The translations under genes were made by a program, and so were the position numbers. Of a stretch of DNA of 34,256 nt, positions 1-8,172 are shown in pieces; positions within the stretch are counted from its first letter, which is position 1, and each line of letters begins with the position of its first letter. The DNA comes from Thermodesulfovibrionales bacterium (GTDB lineage Bacteria > Nitrospirota > Thermodesulfovibrionia > Thermodesulfovibrionales > SM23-35), in contig JASEEX010000022.1 in NCBI GenBank assembly GCA_030019415.1, positions 1 to 34,256 of the forward strand. The letters run 5' to 3'. The notes under the pieces were generated by a model that saw nothing but the letters and a program-made list of their open reading frames with translations, had not been told where the DNA came from and made no database searches.

Positions 1-245
1 GGATTTGTTGGCCTCAAGGACTCATTTTTTAGGCTCAAGTTGTTGAACGTAAGTATAAACTCTTGATTTGTAAGTTGAAACATGAAATCTTCTGGAAACC
101 GTTCGATGTTCCTTTTAACCGCCTGTATCAAAACCTTTGGCTCAACGCCATAAAGCTGGGCAAGATCTGAACTAAGTATCACTTTCTCTCCACGAATCAA
201 ATAGATTTTCCTTTCAATCACCTCCACCGGCACAAGAGTCTTCAT
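1..245 (-). CDS. ORF6N-domain DNA-binding protein, N-terminal part (cut by window edge)
   Basis: Reverse-strand frame open from an ATG at 245 to the window edge (81 codons). It begins [19 protein letters not shown] and continues with a segment of the type [19 protein letters not shown] and [10 protein letters not shown], which is the signature of the ORF6N domain. This is a KilA-N-related DNA-binding domain first described in phage and viral proteins and common in bacterial accessory genes. A GGAGG sits five bases upstream of the ATG, which supports the start. The gene lies 40 bp downstream of the broken radC on the same strand, so the two may be co-transcribed. Its C-terminal region, which would show whether it is a phage-type regulator, lies outside the window. 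The family call is fairly sure; the biological role is unknown. Confidence 0.8.
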   Translation of the reverse strand, partial: MKTLVPVEVIERKIYLIRGEKVILSSDLAQLYGVEPKVLIQAVKRNIERFPEDFMFQLTNQEFILTFNNLSLKNESLRPTN

Positions 246-285
246 ATATGCCTCCGATTCGGACTCACAATTTGCGATACCACGC

Positions 286-980
286 TTATCTTAATAGTCC
301 TTTCTCTTTAAAACTAAAAAATCCATTTTTGCTTATGATGATATGGTCTAAAACCTCGATCCCTAAAATTTTACCAGCTTCGACAAGTCTTTTTGTCATC
401 GTTAAATCATCTTCCGAAGGTTCCGGGTCTCCTGAAGGATGATTGTGAGCCAAAACGACTGAATAGGCATTGTGCGATATTGCGTCTTTAAAAACTTCTC
501 GTGGGTGGACTATGCTGGCATTCAGCGAGCCGATAGAAATTGTAGAAATTCCGAGAATTTTGTTGCGGGCATTCAGAAGAATAAGCTTGAAATGCTCTTT
601 GGCTTTATCTTTTATACTTGCCTTAATGGCTTTGACAACACTTCGAGGTTCTTTTATATCAAAATCCTTCAGCTCTGGCTCTAAGTCTTCCTTTTGCCAA
701 GCTCAAAACAAGCTTTAATCTGTGCTGCTTTTGCAAAACCGATGCCTTTGATTTGTGAAAGTTCTTCTAAGGTTGCCTTGCTTATTGCTTTGATATTACC
801 GAATTTTATCAATAACTCCTGTGCAATAGTCATTACAGATTTTTTAGAAATACCACGCCCGATTACTAATGCGAGAAGTTCCTGTGCAGAGAGTGCCTCT
901 GGCCCGAATTGTTTTAGCCTTTCACGTGGCCTTTCGGGCTTTGGCAAGTCATGAACTGTGAATGAGGTTTCTTTACTCAT
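286..980 (-). pseudogene. radC: RadC / JAB-domain DNA repair protein, interrupted by a single-base frameshift
   Basis: The first part (980 to about 690) encodes the RadC N-terminal helix-hairpin-helix region: MSKETSFTVHDLPKPERP, then GPEALSAQELLALVIGRG and a LEELSQIKGIG segment. It runs into a TAG at 681-683. The C-terminal half continues in the -1 frame to a TAA at 286-288 and carries an intact JAMM/MPN metalloprotease motif (HNHPSGDPEPSEDD). Adding one A to the AAAA run near 692-695 would join the two into one protein of about 230 residues, the normal RadC length. GGAG lies upstream of the ATG at 980; an in-frame ATG at 998 is less likely. Either the gene is inactivated, or a homopolymer base was lost in the assembly. 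The run is not a canonical slippery heptamer, so programmed frameshifting is the least likely option. Confidence 0.85.
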
Positions 981-1082
981 TATATTTAAACTCCACATCT
1001 ATAATTTTTTACTTCAACTGGCCAATCTGGAATCTTCAATCTATATTCAGCCATCCCTTGTCCTATTAATTGACTTTTCCAT

Positions 1083-2489
1083 TTATCCACTTAATCTCCT
1101 CAGTATTTCAAAAAATCCAGGAAATGATATATTCACAGATGAGACTCCATTGATCGTGGTCTTTCCATCTGCAATGAGGGCTGCTATTGAGAGTGCCATG
1201 GCAATCCTGTGGTCCCTGTAACTCTCCACAGTTGCTCCTCTCAATCTTCCCTTACCCCTGATACTCATTCCATCTTCTAATTCTTCAACCTCTCCACCCA
1301 TCTTTCTGAGTTCCGTTGCCATAGCCTTAATCCTGTCAGACTCCTTTATCCGTAACTCCCCTGCACCTCTGATCGTTGTGACACCCTCTGCCTGGGTTGC
1401 TGCTACACAAAGGACAGGAAACTCATCGATCATGGCAGGGATGTCTTCTTTAGTTACCTGTACAGCCTTCAGTTCTTTCCCACCTTTGCAGTAAAGGTCA
1501 GCAACAGGTTCACCAAAAAATAGTTCTGAGTTCTGAGTTCTGAGTTCTGAATTAAAAGAGATATCTCTCATGTTAATTAGTTCAATATCTGCTCCCATCT
1601 GTTTTAAGGCTTCTAAAAGTCCTGTTCTCGTGGGGTTTACTCCCACATTTTTTATCAGTATCTCTGAATCAGGAACCAAAAGGGCTGCAACTATAAAGAA
1701 TGCAGCAGATGAGAAATCCCCTGGCACATGAATCTCTAAACCTTTTAATTCTGTTCCACCTTTAATCTTGATATGAAGGTCTTCAACCTCTATTTCGGCA
1801 CCAAAGGCAGGCAGCATCCGTTCAGTGTGATCCCTTGACTTAAAAGGTTCTATTACCTCCGTCTCTCCTTCTGCATAAAGGCCTGCAAGGAGGATAGCTG
1901 ACTTAACCTGAGCACTCGCTACAGGCATGGTATATTTAATCGCCTTAAGCCTTCTACCCCTAATCGCAATTGGTGGATATCTGTCCTCAAACCTTGCCAT
2001 TATCTCAGCGCCCATCTGTCTTAAGGGGATGATGACCCTCGACATTGGCCTTTGCCTTAAGGACTCATCCCCTGTAAGGACAGAAAAGAAGGGGTTTCCT
2101 GAAAGCACTCCTGAGAAGAGCCTCATTGTCGTGCCAGAGTTCCCGCAATCAATGACATCAAAAGGCTCTTTAAGACCATATAATCCTTGCCCATTAATTA
2201 TAAGTTCAGAGTTCGAAGTTCGGAGTTCGGAGATTTCACCCCCTCCCTTGCCCTCCCCCCTCGAGGGGGAGGGATGGGTGGGGGGGCTGACCTCTGTAAT
2301 CTCTACCCCAAGCATCCTCATAGCATTTACAGTGCTTATTGTATCTTCAGCCCTGAGGAAGTTTTTTATAATGCTTTTCCCTTTTGAGAGGGAAGAGAAT
2401 ATTACAGCCCTGTGGGATATGGATTTATCAGGGGGAGGGGAGAATTCGCCTTTAAAACCTTTTGCCTTACTGATCTCAATTCTGTCCAA
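1083..2489 (-). CDS. aroA: 3-phosphoshikimate 1-carboxyvinyltransferase (EPSP synthase) with two repeat-encoded insertions
   Basis: Catalyses the transfer of an enolpyruvyl group from PEP to shikimate-3-phosphate, the sixth step of the shikimate pathway, in the cytosol. Visible family motifs are PPPDKSISHRA (residues 18-28), GNSGTTMRL (116-124), RDHTERML (219-226), DEFPVL (355-360) and the LRIKESDRI segment near the C-terminus. At 468 residues it is roughly 35-40 longer than typical. The excess is two segments absent from the family: about 68-96, encoded by a heptad array plus a G/C palindrome, and about 309-325, encoded by four perfect copies of a 7-bp unit. Both keep the frame. The start overlaps the tyrA end by 14 bp, so it is the last gene of the pheA-hisC-aroF-tyrA-aroA operon. 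All catalytic motifs remain, so the enzyme is probably active. Confidence 0.95.
   Translation of the reverse strand: MDRIEISKAKGFKGEFSPPPDKSISHRAVIFSSLSKGKSIIKNFLRAEDTISTVNAMRMLGVEITEVSPPTHPSPSRGEGKGGGEISELRTSNSELIINGQGLYGLKEPFDVIDCGNSGTTMRLFSGVLSGNPFFSVLTGDESLRQRPMSRVIIPLRQMGAEIMARFEDRYPPIAIRGRRLKAIKYTMPVASAQVKSAILLAGLYAEGETEVIEPFKSRDHTERMLPAFGAEIEVEDLHIKIKGGTELKGLEIHVPGDFSSAAFFIVAALLVPDSEILIKNVGVNPTRTGLLEALKQMGADIELINMRDISFNSELRTQNSELFFGEPVADLYCKGGKELKAVQVTKEDIPAMIDEFPVLCVAATQAEGVTTIRGAGELRIKESDRIKAMATELRKMGGEVEELEDGMSIRGKGRLRGATVESYRDHRIAMALSIAALIADGKTTINGVSSVNISFPGFFEILRRLSG
1522..1549. repeat. Heptad array inside aroA, four perfect AGTTCTG units
   Basis: Four perfect tandem copies of AGTTCTG (plus-strand reading), followed by a partial unit. 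It lies in frame inside aroA and encodes a 7-residue-periodic peptide (NSELRTQ followed by NSELF). Same AGTNNNN type as the intergenic arrays. Confidence 0.95.
2203..2290. repeat. Composite insertion in aroA: AGTTCNN heptad array plus G/C-rich palindrome
   Basis: Four heptads (AGTTCAG, AGTTCGA, then AGTTCGG twice) at 2203-2230 are followed by a palindrome at 2251-2273 whose arms are C/T-rich and G/A-rich around CTCGAG, with one unpaired C. Flanking GGGTGGGGGG extends the G-rich side. The whole unit is translated within aroA (segment PSPSRGEGKGGG then SELRTSNSEL) where homologues have only a short turn. Confidence 0.88.
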
Positions 2490-3327
2490 TACCTTCCCTC
2501 AGTGTCCGGGCCCTTTTAAATTCCCTTTCGAGGGATTCAAAATCAGAGGCCCTGAGATACTGGCTTAATCTTTCGAGGTTGTTTTTGAAGATCTCGATAG
2601 ATTTGAGAAGATTATCCTTGTTAAGGATACATATATCACGCCAGAGTTCGGGGGAACTCAATGCAATCCTCGTGGTACCCATAAAGCCCTGGCCTGCAAA
2701 TTTTAGATACGAACCATCTACATCTCCTACAGCATTTACTATCGCATATGCGAGGAGATGAGGTAGGTGGCTTACCATTGCGTATATCCTGTCATGCTCA
2801 TCGGGATTGATCAGTTCCACAGTACAGCCAAAGGTCTTCCATATATGGATAAGCTTCTCGAGAGCATTCCCAGAGGTCTTCTCCGTAGGTGTAAGAATGC
2901 ACTTGGCACCCCTAAAGATATCAGCTGATGCTGTATCAATCCCTGAACGGCTACTGCCGGCTATGGGGTGGCTACCAACAAAATAGACTCCTTCAGGCAT
3001 CAATGCCTCCATATCCCATACGAGTCTTCCTTTTACACTTCCAACATCTGTAACTAAAGCACCCTTTTTCAAAGAACTGCGTATTCTTTTTGCAATATCA
3101 ATAAAGCTCCCGACAGGGGTTGCAAGTAGGACAAGGTCTGAGCCATTACATGCCTTCACAGGATCAAGCTCAAAGGAGTCGATTATTCCCATCTCCTTTG
3201 CCCTCTGAAGGTTTTCGAGCCTTCTGCCATGTCCAGTGAGATGGCTGCAGAATTTATGCTTCTTCATTGCGAGGGCAAAAGATGCGCCGATCAAACCAAC
3301 ACCGAATATTGTTACCTTATCAATCAT
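2476..3327 (-). CDS. tyrA: Prephenate dehydrogenase
   Basis: Oxidatively decarboxylates prephenate to 4-hydroxyphenylpyruvate for tyrosine synthesis (arogenate cannot be excluded as substrate). The 283-residue protein begins with a Rossmann dinucleotide fold (GVGLIGAS, residues 9-16). It has the conserved DVGSVKG (94-100), the catalytic-loop [10 protein letters not shown] around H120, and [10 protein letters not shown] near 187-196, all typical of the stand-alone TyrA family. No C-terminal ACT domain is present, so no tyrosine feedback domain is visible in this polypeptide. It overlaps the upstream aroF by an ATGA junction and the downstream aroA by 14 bp, indicating translational coupling within the aromatic operon. 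Confidence 0.95.
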   Translation of the reverse strand: MIDKVTIFGVGLIGASFALAMKKHKFCSHLTGHGRRLENLQRAKEMGIIDSFELDPVKACNGSDLVLLATPVGSFIDIAKRIRSSLKKGALVTDVGSVKGRLVWDMEALMPEGVYFVGSHPIAGSSRSGIDTASADIFRGAKCILTPTEKTSGNALEKLIHIWKTFGCTVELINPDEHDRIYAMVSHLPHLLAYAIVNAVGDVDGSYLKFAGQGFMGTTRIALSSPELWRDICILNKDNLLKSIEIFKNNLERLSQYLRASDFESLEREFKRARTLREGIGQN

Positions 3328-4349
3328 ATCTCCCTTCCAACAGCAGCTGCTATCGGTTTTAATTCTTCCATTAACTTTTTAAATGCAGCAGGCTTCATAG
3401 ACTGCTCTCCATCCGATAGTGCCTCCTCAGGATTTATATGCACCTCGATAAGAAGCCCATCTGCTCCTGCTGCTACAGCAGCCTTTGACATGGGTGCAAC
3501 AAGGTCCCACTTGCCTGCGCCATGGCTCGGATCAACAATGACAGGAAGATGGGTAAGCTGCTTGAGAAGCGGTACCGCGCTGAGGTCAAGGGTATTCCTG
3601 GTTGCAGTCTCGAAGGTCCTTATGCCCCTCTCGCAGAGGATCACATTCTGATTACCCCTTGACATTATATACTCGGCAGCCATGAGCCATTCTTTTATCG
3701 TTGCCGAGAAACTTCTTTTAAGCAGGACTGGTTTGTCGCGTGTGCCAACCTCGAGGAGAAGCCTGAAGTTCTGCATGTTCCTTGCCCCAATCTGAACTAT
3801 ATCTGCATACTTTAAAATGACCTCGATATCCCTGGGGTCCATCAGCTCTGTTACAACGGGAAGCCCTGTCCTTTCCCTCGCCTCTGCTAAGTATTTAAGT
3901 CCTTCTTCGCCGAGTCCCTGGAATGAGTAGGGAGAAGTACGTGGCTTGAATGCGCCTCCCCTGAGAAATGAGGCGCCAGCATCCCTTACCTTCTCTGCGA
4001 TACTCATCAACATGGTCCTATTCTCCACAGCACATGGGCCTGCGATCACCTGTATCTTTTTACCTCCTATAATATTTCCCCTTACATTGATAGTTGTATC
4101 CTCTGCCTTGAACTCCCTGCTTGCAAGTTTATAGGGCTTGAGTATCCTCATTACATCTTCCACACCCGGCATCACCCTTATAGCATCCTCTTCCTCCTCT
4201 GCTATCTTTGAGGTGTCGCCTATAACCCCGATCACTGTCCTCTCAGTACCCTCAGAGATATTTACCCTGAGACCACGGCTCTCGAGTTTCTTCACGATAT
4301 GTCTTATATCCTCTTCAGTTGCACTCGGTTTTAAAACGATGATGTCCAT
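3324..4349 (-). CDS. aroF: 3-deoxy-7-phosphoheptulonate (DAHP) synthase, type I-beta with N-terminal regulatory domain
   Basis: Condenses PEP and erythrose-4-phosphate, the committed step of the shikimate pathway. Residues 1 to about 70 form a small ferredoxin/ACT-like regulatory domain ([15 protein letters not shown] at the start), as in the Thermotoga-type enzyme. The catalytic barrel follows, with IAGPCAVEN (C106 expected to bind metal), [25 protein letters not shown] and the DPSHGAGK phosphate/metal loop. At 341 residues it matches the family. The presence of the N-terminal domain suggests feedback control by tyrosine or phenylalanine, which is known for this subtype. It precedes tyrA with a 4-bp overlap. 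A 75-bp spacer holding a repeat pair separates it from hisC upstream. Confidence 0.95.
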   Translation of the reverse strand: MDIIVLKPSATEEDIRHIVKKLESRGLRVNISEGTERTVIGVIGDTSKIAEEEEDAIRVMPGVEDVMRILKPYKLASREFKAEDTTINVRGNIIGGKKIQVIAGPCAVENRTMLMSIAEKVRDAGASFLRGGAFKPRTSPYSFQGLGEEGLKYLAEARERTGLPVVTELMDPRDIEVILKYADIVQIGARNMQNFRLLLEVGTRDKPVLLKRSFSATIKEWLMAAEYIMSRGNQNVILCERGIRTFETATRNTLDLSAVPLLKQLTHLPVIVDPSHGAGKWDLVAPMSKAAVAAGADGLLIEVHINPEEALSDGEQSMKPAAFKKLMEELKPIAAAVGREI

Positions 4350-4360
4350 TTACCCTCCAA

Positions 4361-4440
4361 AAGTAAGTTCAAAGTTTAAAGTGAAAAGTGAAAAGTTGAA
4401 AACATTTATAAAAACTCATAACTTTTAACTTTTAACTTTT
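4361..4440. repeat. Opposed heptad arrays between aroF and hisC
   Basis: Left array 4361-4402: six 7-bp units such as AAGTAAG and two TGAAAAG. Right array 4413-4440: AACTCAT then three AACTTTT. The two sides are roughly reverse complements and could fold into a hairpin. The right array covers the hisC stop codon. Confidence 0.9.
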
Positions 4441-5549
4441 TTTAGTGCTTCAATAAACCTCTCATTCTCCTCGGGCAGACCTATGGTTACCCTTATTCCT
4501 TCAGGCCCTACAGGCCTGACGATCACACCATATCTTAGCAGTTCATTGTATAATCCCCACGCTCCCCCCTTTACTAAAAGGGGGCAGGGGGGGTTTTCCC
4601 GTCCCAAAAGTATGTATATAAAGTTTGCCTCTGTAGGGATATATTTCAGGTTGAGGGAGTCGAGTTCCCTGTAAAGGTATCTTTTACCCCCCTCGTTTAT
4701 TTCCCGAGAATACCTGACATGATTCTCATCTTTAAGGGCATGTACGGCTGCATTCTGTGCTAAAGAGCTTGTGTTAAATGGTGGCCTGAGTTTATTCGTC
4801 TCCAGGATTATATCCTTTCTTGCAATCCCATAGCCGATCCTGAGACCTGCAAGACCATAGATCTTAGAAAAGGTTCTAAGTATCAGTATATCTCTTCCAC
4901 CCCTGAAATGCTTCATGCTATCAGCATAATCAGGATCTGCCACATATTCATGGTATGCCTCATCAACCACAACTAATATCCCATCAGGAAGTCCATCCAT
5001 CAGGCGATCGAATTCGTATCTTTTATTTATCGTACCCGTCGGGTTATTCGGATTTGCTATAAGCATCATCTTTGTCTTTCGGGTAACTGCATCAGCCATC
5101 GCATCCAGGTCATGTGTGTAATCCCTCAGGGGGACCTGAACTGGCCTCCCACCCGCTGCCTGGACAGCCATGGGGTAGACAATAAAGGATGGATGGGCCA
5201 TAACAGCCTCATCCCCGGGTTGGAGAAAAGTCCTTACAGCAATGTCAATCAGCTCATTCGAGCCATTGCCGAGAATTAACTCATCTTCTCTGACAGAAAG
5301 CCTTTCTGATAAGGCCATTTTAAGGCAGTATCCACTCCCGTCAGGATATCTATTAATACTGTTTGAAGGATTCGAACTCATTAAGCTATCTACAATAGCC
5401 TTCAGCGCCATGGGTGATGGGCCAACAGGGTTCTCATTGGATGCAAGCTTTACGGAGTCCTTAATGCCGAGCTCCCGTTCAAGCTCTTCGATCGGTTTAC
5501 CAGGGATATAGGGCTTGATGTTCGAGATATATTCTGGAGGTTTAATCAT
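4425..5549 (-). CDS. hisC: Histidinol-phosphate / aromatic aminotransferase (class I/II PLP enzyme)
   Basis: Fold-type I PLP aminotransferase of the HisC family: SNENPVGPSP near the N-terminus, ANPNNPTGT (165-173), VVDEAYHEY (194-202), the PLP-lysine motif TFSKIYGLAGLRIGYG (K229) and RPVGPEGIRVTIG at the C-terminus. Position between pheA and aroF suggests transamination of phenylpyruvate or 4-hydroxyphenylpyruvate, although HisC-family enzymes often also handle histidinol phosphate. Residues about 318-332 (NPPCPLLVKGGAWG) are an extra segment encoded by a C/G palindrome. The final residues and the stop codon come from an adjoining heptad array, so the natural C-terminus may have been replaced. 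The start shares one base with the pheA stop (TGATG). Family certain, substrate inferred. Confidence 0.9.
   Translation of the reverse strand: MIKPPEYISNIKPYIPGKPIEELERELGIKDSVKLASNENPVGPSPMALKAIVDSLMSSNPSNSINRYPDGSGYCLKMALSERLSVREDELILGNGSNELIDIAVRTFLQPGDEAVMAHPSFIVYPMAVQAAGGRPVQVPLRDYTHDLDAMADAVTRKTKMMLIANPNNPTGTINKRYEFDRLMDGLPDGILVVVDEAYHEYVADPDYADSMKHFRGGRDILILRTFSKIYGLAGLRIGYGIARKDIILETNKLRPPFNTSSLAQNAAVHALKDENHVRYSREINEGGKRYLYRELDSLNLKYIPTEANFIYILLGRENPPCPLLVKGGAWGLYNELLRYGVIVRPVGPEGIRVTIGLPEENERFIEALKKVKS
4565..4584. repeat. Palindrome inserted in hisC
   Basis: Arms CCCCCTTT and AAAGGGGG around a 4-nt loop, followed by a second G run at 4587-4593. It is translated within hisC as part of PPCPLLVKGG, in a place where family members have no such residues. 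Confidence 0.8.
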
Positions 5550-6619
5550 CAGGTTCTCCCATAGGGATAGGAACCAAGAATCTTTACATAGAGGCAGTTG
5601 TCTTTTATGTTATCAATTGCCTTCCTCACCTTCCTGTCATCAATATGTCCCTCCATGTCCACAAAGAATATATACTCCCATGCCTTTCTCTTGGAGGGCC
5701 TCGACTCTATCTTTGTCAGGTTAATCTTTGCCCTTTTAAAGGGTGTAAGGATGTCGTGGAGGGCACCGGGTCTATCTTTAATCGAAAACATAATGGATGT
5801 CTTGTCTCTTCCAGTCTTTGGAGGAAATTCTTTCGAAATGACGAGGAATCTCGTAAAATTGTGCTTACTGTCGCCGATATTCTTCTCAGCAAAATAAAGG
5901 TCATAGACCTTTGCAGCCAGCTCGCTCGCTATAGCCGCTGCCTCATCATCCCGGGATGAAAGCTCTGCTGCCTTTGCCGTGCTTGTGGATTCGAGTATTG
6001 GTATCCTGGGAAGGTTTGACTCGAGCCACCGCCTGCATTGTGCAGTCGCCTGCGGATTGGAATAAATCTTTTTGATTTTTGCCTTATCACCACTCTTTGA
6101 AAGGAGGTTATGGGATATATCGAGCATTACCTCGGCAGAGACCTTGAGATCATAGTCCATGAACAGATCGAGTGTAGAACTGACAACACCCTCGTTTGAG
6201 TTTTCGATAGGCACAACTCCGAATTCTGCCTTGCCAGACTCGACAGCATCGAATACGCCCTTGATGCTCTCCACCGGCAGGAACGAGGCGGATGAGCCGA
6301 AATGTCTCAACGCTGCCAGATGCGTAAAGGTTGCCAGCGGGCCCAGACATGCGACCTTCAGGGGTTCCTCGAGAGAAAGGGATGCAGAAAGAATCTCCCT
6401 GTATATGACTTTCAGCGTATTATTGGAAAAGGGCCCCTTGTTAAGAGATGTAAGGCGTTCGAGGATCTCTCTTTCACGTTCAGGAGAGTAAATTTTTGCC
6501 TTCTCATTGCGCTTGATATGGGCAATGCCAATCACAATTTCCGCTCTATTATTAAGAAGCCTAAGAATCTCGTTATCGATCTCATCAATCTCTTTCCTTA
6601 ATTTTTCGATTTCTCCCAT
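5549..6619 (-). CDS. pheA: Bifunctional chorismate mutase / prephenate dehydratase (P-protein)
   Basis: Three domains are visible. Chorismate mutase AroQ spans about residues 1-85 (RKEIDEIDNEILRLLNNRAE, then YSPEREREIL). Prephenate dehydratase spans about 88-262: GPLATFTHLAA, VPIENSNEGVV and the catalytic TRF motif at 256-258. A C-terminal ACT domain spans about 272-350, with RPGALHDIL and ESRPSK, the phenylalanine-binding motif. It converts chorismate to phenylpyruvate and is expected to be inhibited by phenylalanine. The first dehydratase motif has Ala where Gly is usual. It is the first gene of the operon: a TATAAT lies upstream, and only the oppositely functioning adh gene precedes it on this strand. 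Length 356 is normal. Confidence 0.96.
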   Translation of the reverse strand: MGEIEKLRKEIDEIDNEILRLLNNRAEIVIGIAHIKRNEKAKIYSPEREREILERLTSLNKGPFSNNTLKVIYREILSASLSLEEPLKVACLGPLATFTHLAALRHFGSSASFLPVESIKGVFDAVESGKAEFGVVPIENSNEGVVSSTLDLFMDYDLKVSAEVMLDISHNLLSKSGDKAKIKKIYSNPQATAQCRRWLESNLPRIPILESTSTAKAAELSSRDDEAAAIASELAAKVYDLYFAEKNIGDSKHNFTRFLVISKEFPPKTGRDKTSIMFSIKDRPGALHDILTPFKRAKINLTKIESRPSKRKAWEYIFFVDMEGHIDDRKVRKAIDNIKDNCLYVKILGSYPYGRT

Positions 6620-6652
6620 ATCTAAAATACCCTCTACACAGAGTCTTTAACT

Positions 6653-6658
6653 ATTATA
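6653..6658 (-). promoter_or_regulatory. Putative -10 element for the aromatic operon
   Basis: Reverse strand reads TATAAT 34 bp upstream of the pheA start (ATG at 6617-6619), just downstream of the preceding gene's terminator-like hairpin. No good -35 hexamer is visible at the usual distance, so the promoter call rests on the -10 match and position. Confidence 0.45.
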
Positions 6659-6663
6659 CCAAC

Positions 6664-6697
6664 AAAAAGCCGCCCTTTGTTACAGATAAAGAAGGCC
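6664..6697 (-). terminator. Possible intrinsic terminator after the alcohol dehydrogenase gene
   Basis: On the minus strand, GCCTTCTTT and AAAGGGCGGC form an imperfect stem (one mismatch, some G-U pairs) followed directly by TTTTT. It lies about 10 bp after the adh stop and before the pheA promoter, a sensible place for termination. Confidence 0.45.
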
Positions 6698-6705
6698 AAG
6701 TTGAG

Positions 6706-7734
6706 CTAATCAATCCTTAGGACCTTTGCTCCGCGGATCTTTCTCTCCTTAAGCTCAAGCAGGGCCTTATTCGCCTCTTCTAATCTGAATTCCTGAAACT
6801 CAGGTCTGATCGGGATTTTAGAAGCTAATTGTAAAAACTCGGCTACATCCCCTCTGGTAACATTGGCTACACTCTTTATCTCTTTTTCGAGCCAGAGATG
6901 ACGTGGATAATCCAGTTTAAAAAGAAAATCTTTATCCACCTCCTCTTTCCGAATGGCATTTATGACCAATCTTCCTCCCCTTTCTAATTTCCTTAGGGCT
7001 TCGACTACTGGCTTCCAGACTGGAGTGGTGTCGATGGCACAACTCAGCTTTTCCGGTGATTCATCTTCAATCCCGCCAGCCCAGAAGGCCCCGAGTTCTT
7101 CAGCAAAATTCCTCTCACCTTCACTCCTGGCAAAGACAAAATTTTTAGAGTTTGGATATTTATACCTAACCATCTGAATAACAAGGTGGGCTGAAGCTCC
7201 AAATCCAATAAGTCCAAGGCTCTCTCCATCTTCCATCCCGGTTAATCTTAGAGACCGGAAGCCGATTGCACCGGCACATAAAAGGGGGGCTGCTTCTGAA
7301 TCAGAAAAGAGTTCAGGAATCCTAAAGGCAAAATCTTCTGAAACAGTAGTATACTGGGCATAACCCCCATTTACATCCCTGCCTGTTGCCTCAAATTTTT
7401 CACATAAGTTTTCATTACCTTCAAGGCAGAATTTGCATCTTCCACAGGCAGAATGAATCCATGCAATCCCAACTCTGTCTCCAATTTTAAATTTACTCGC
7501 TCTGCTGCCTCCTTTTTCCACCTTCCCAACAATTTGATGGCCTAAGACGATCGGAAATTTAGGCGGAGGAGTCCTCCCTTCAATTTCATCTAATTCGGTA
7601 TGACAGACACCGCAGGTCGAAACTTTTACCAGGATTTCGTCTTCTTCCGGGGCAGGGTCTGGCAGTTCCACAAACTCTAAAGGGTTCCGATTTTCCTCAA
7701 GTTTGCAGGTCCCATTCAATACCATAGCCTTCAT
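6706..7734 (-). CDS. Zinc-dependent medium-chain alcohol dehydrogenase
   Basis: Member of the medium-chain dehydrogenase family, oxidising alcohols or reducing aldehydes with a nicotinamide cofactor. Catalytic zinc ligands are expected at C41 (CGVCHTE) and H66 (GHQIVG; many relatives have GHE). The structural zinc cluster is C97, C100, C103 and C111 (CGRCKFCLEGNENLC). The cofactor segment LGLIGFGASAH replaces the usual GxGxxG with a looser form. At 342 residues it is full length. GAGGGG about seven bases upstream supports the ATG at 7734. It is transcribed divergently from rpmH and is not functionally related to either neighbour. The exact substrate is not predictable; relatives annotated AdhP-like or alcohol dehydrogenase-like act on primary alcohols. 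Confidence 0.9.
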   Translation of the reverse strand: MKAMVLNGTCKLEENRNPLEFVELPDPAPEEDEILVKVSTCGVCHTELDEIEGRTPPPKFPIVLGHQIVGKVEKGGSRASKFKIGDRVGIAWIHSACGRCKFCLEGNENLCEKFEATGRDVNGGYAQYTTVSEDFAFRIPELFSDSEAAPLLCAGAIGFRSLRLTGMEDGESLGLIGFGASAHLVIQMVRYKYPNSKNFVFARSEGERNFAEELGAFWAGGIEDESPEKLSCAIDTTPVWKPVVEALRKLERGGRLVINAIRKEEVDKDFLFKLDYPRHLWLEKEIKSVANVTRGDVAEFLQLASKIPIRPEFQEFRLEEANKALLELKERKIRGAKVLRID

Positions 7735-7785
7735 CTATATACCCCTCTCGCCTATTATAAAAACCATTCAGCCTTAATTGCCAAC

Positions 7786-7814
7786 TTGACTTTACCCTGT
7801 TGTTACAATAAAAT
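7786..7814 (+). promoter_or_regulatory. Sigma70-type promoter for rpmH
   Basis: TTGACT at 7786-7791 and TAAAAT at 7809-7814, spaced 17 bp, each five of six to consensus, ending 20 bp before the rpmH start. It lies in the divergent gap with adh. Confidence 0.6.
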
Positions 7815-7834
7815 ACACACATAAAACTTATAAC

Positions 7835-7975
7835 ATGGGAACATATACTACATTCCATCCTCATAAAATCAAGCGAAAGAGGACTCATGGCTTTCTTGAG
7901 AGGATGAGTTCCCTTGGAGGGCGTAAGGTTCTCAAGAGGAGAAGGAACAAGGGTCGGAAAAAACTGGCAGTATAA
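7835..7975 (+). CDS. rpmH: Large ribosomal subunit protein bL34
   Basis: 46-codon gene encoding a very basic protein with [19 protein letters not shown] and [18 protein letters not shown], an unmistakable match to ribosomal protein L34, including the near-universal RTHGF and GRKVL...RRR..GRK core. It binds 23S rRNA in the 50S subunit. The start is ATG at 7835 (the family starts a few residues before the TFxP motif); no strong Shine-Dalgarno is visible. A good promoter lies just upstream. In most bacteria rnpA follows directly; here only a short remnant is present before yidD. Confidence 0.96.
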   Translation: MGTYTTFHPHKIKRKRTHGFLERMSSLGGRKVLKRRRNKGRKKLAV

Positions 7976-7977
7976 AG

Positions 7978-8172
7978 CGCGAATTTTTTGCGCCCATCAT
8001 CGCTAGAAAGTCTTCTGTAGAGAAAGGGCTGGAAGATTTTATTCGAGATACCGAGAGATCTCTGTCAAGGCTTATTTATGGAAAAAATTCTGATATTACT
8101 GATAAGGATGTACAGGTATATCATATCTCCCTTGCTCCCTATGAGCTGCCGGTTTACCCCTACCTGCTCTGA
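7978..8172 (+). pseudogene. rnpA: Apparent 3'-terminal remnant of rnpA (RNase P protein), lacking most of the gene
   Basis: A frame without its own start codon runs from just after rpmH into yidD. It contains [16 protein letters not shown] followed by [11 protein letters not shown], which resembles the C-terminal strand and helix of RnpA (compare the IIARK segment and following helix of Bacillus RnpA). Its place between rpmH and yidD is where rnpA normally lies. The first 80 or so residues, including the RNR motif, are absent, and the gap to yidD is only 102 bp. The junction falls at a small palindrome (arms GCGCGAA/TTTGCGC with a 3-nt loop, one G-T pair) at 7977-7993. A deletion, or an assembly collapse, is plausible. 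The similarity is short, so the call is tentative. Confidence 0.5.

Noticed and set aside
690-697. Programmed -1 frameshifting in radC
   Set aside because: The site lacks a canonical X XXY YYZ heptamer and no downstream stimulator is obvious; base loss is simpler.
1927-2568. Long plus-strand open frame opposite aroA and tyrA
   Set aside because: It is the antisense shadow of two well-conserved genes and has no recognisable protein features.
5375-5400. Possible decayed heptads in hisC (AGTTCGA-like) encoding an SSNPSNS segment
   Set aside because: Only one unit is recognisable and the local length change is small, so it is not listed as a repeat.
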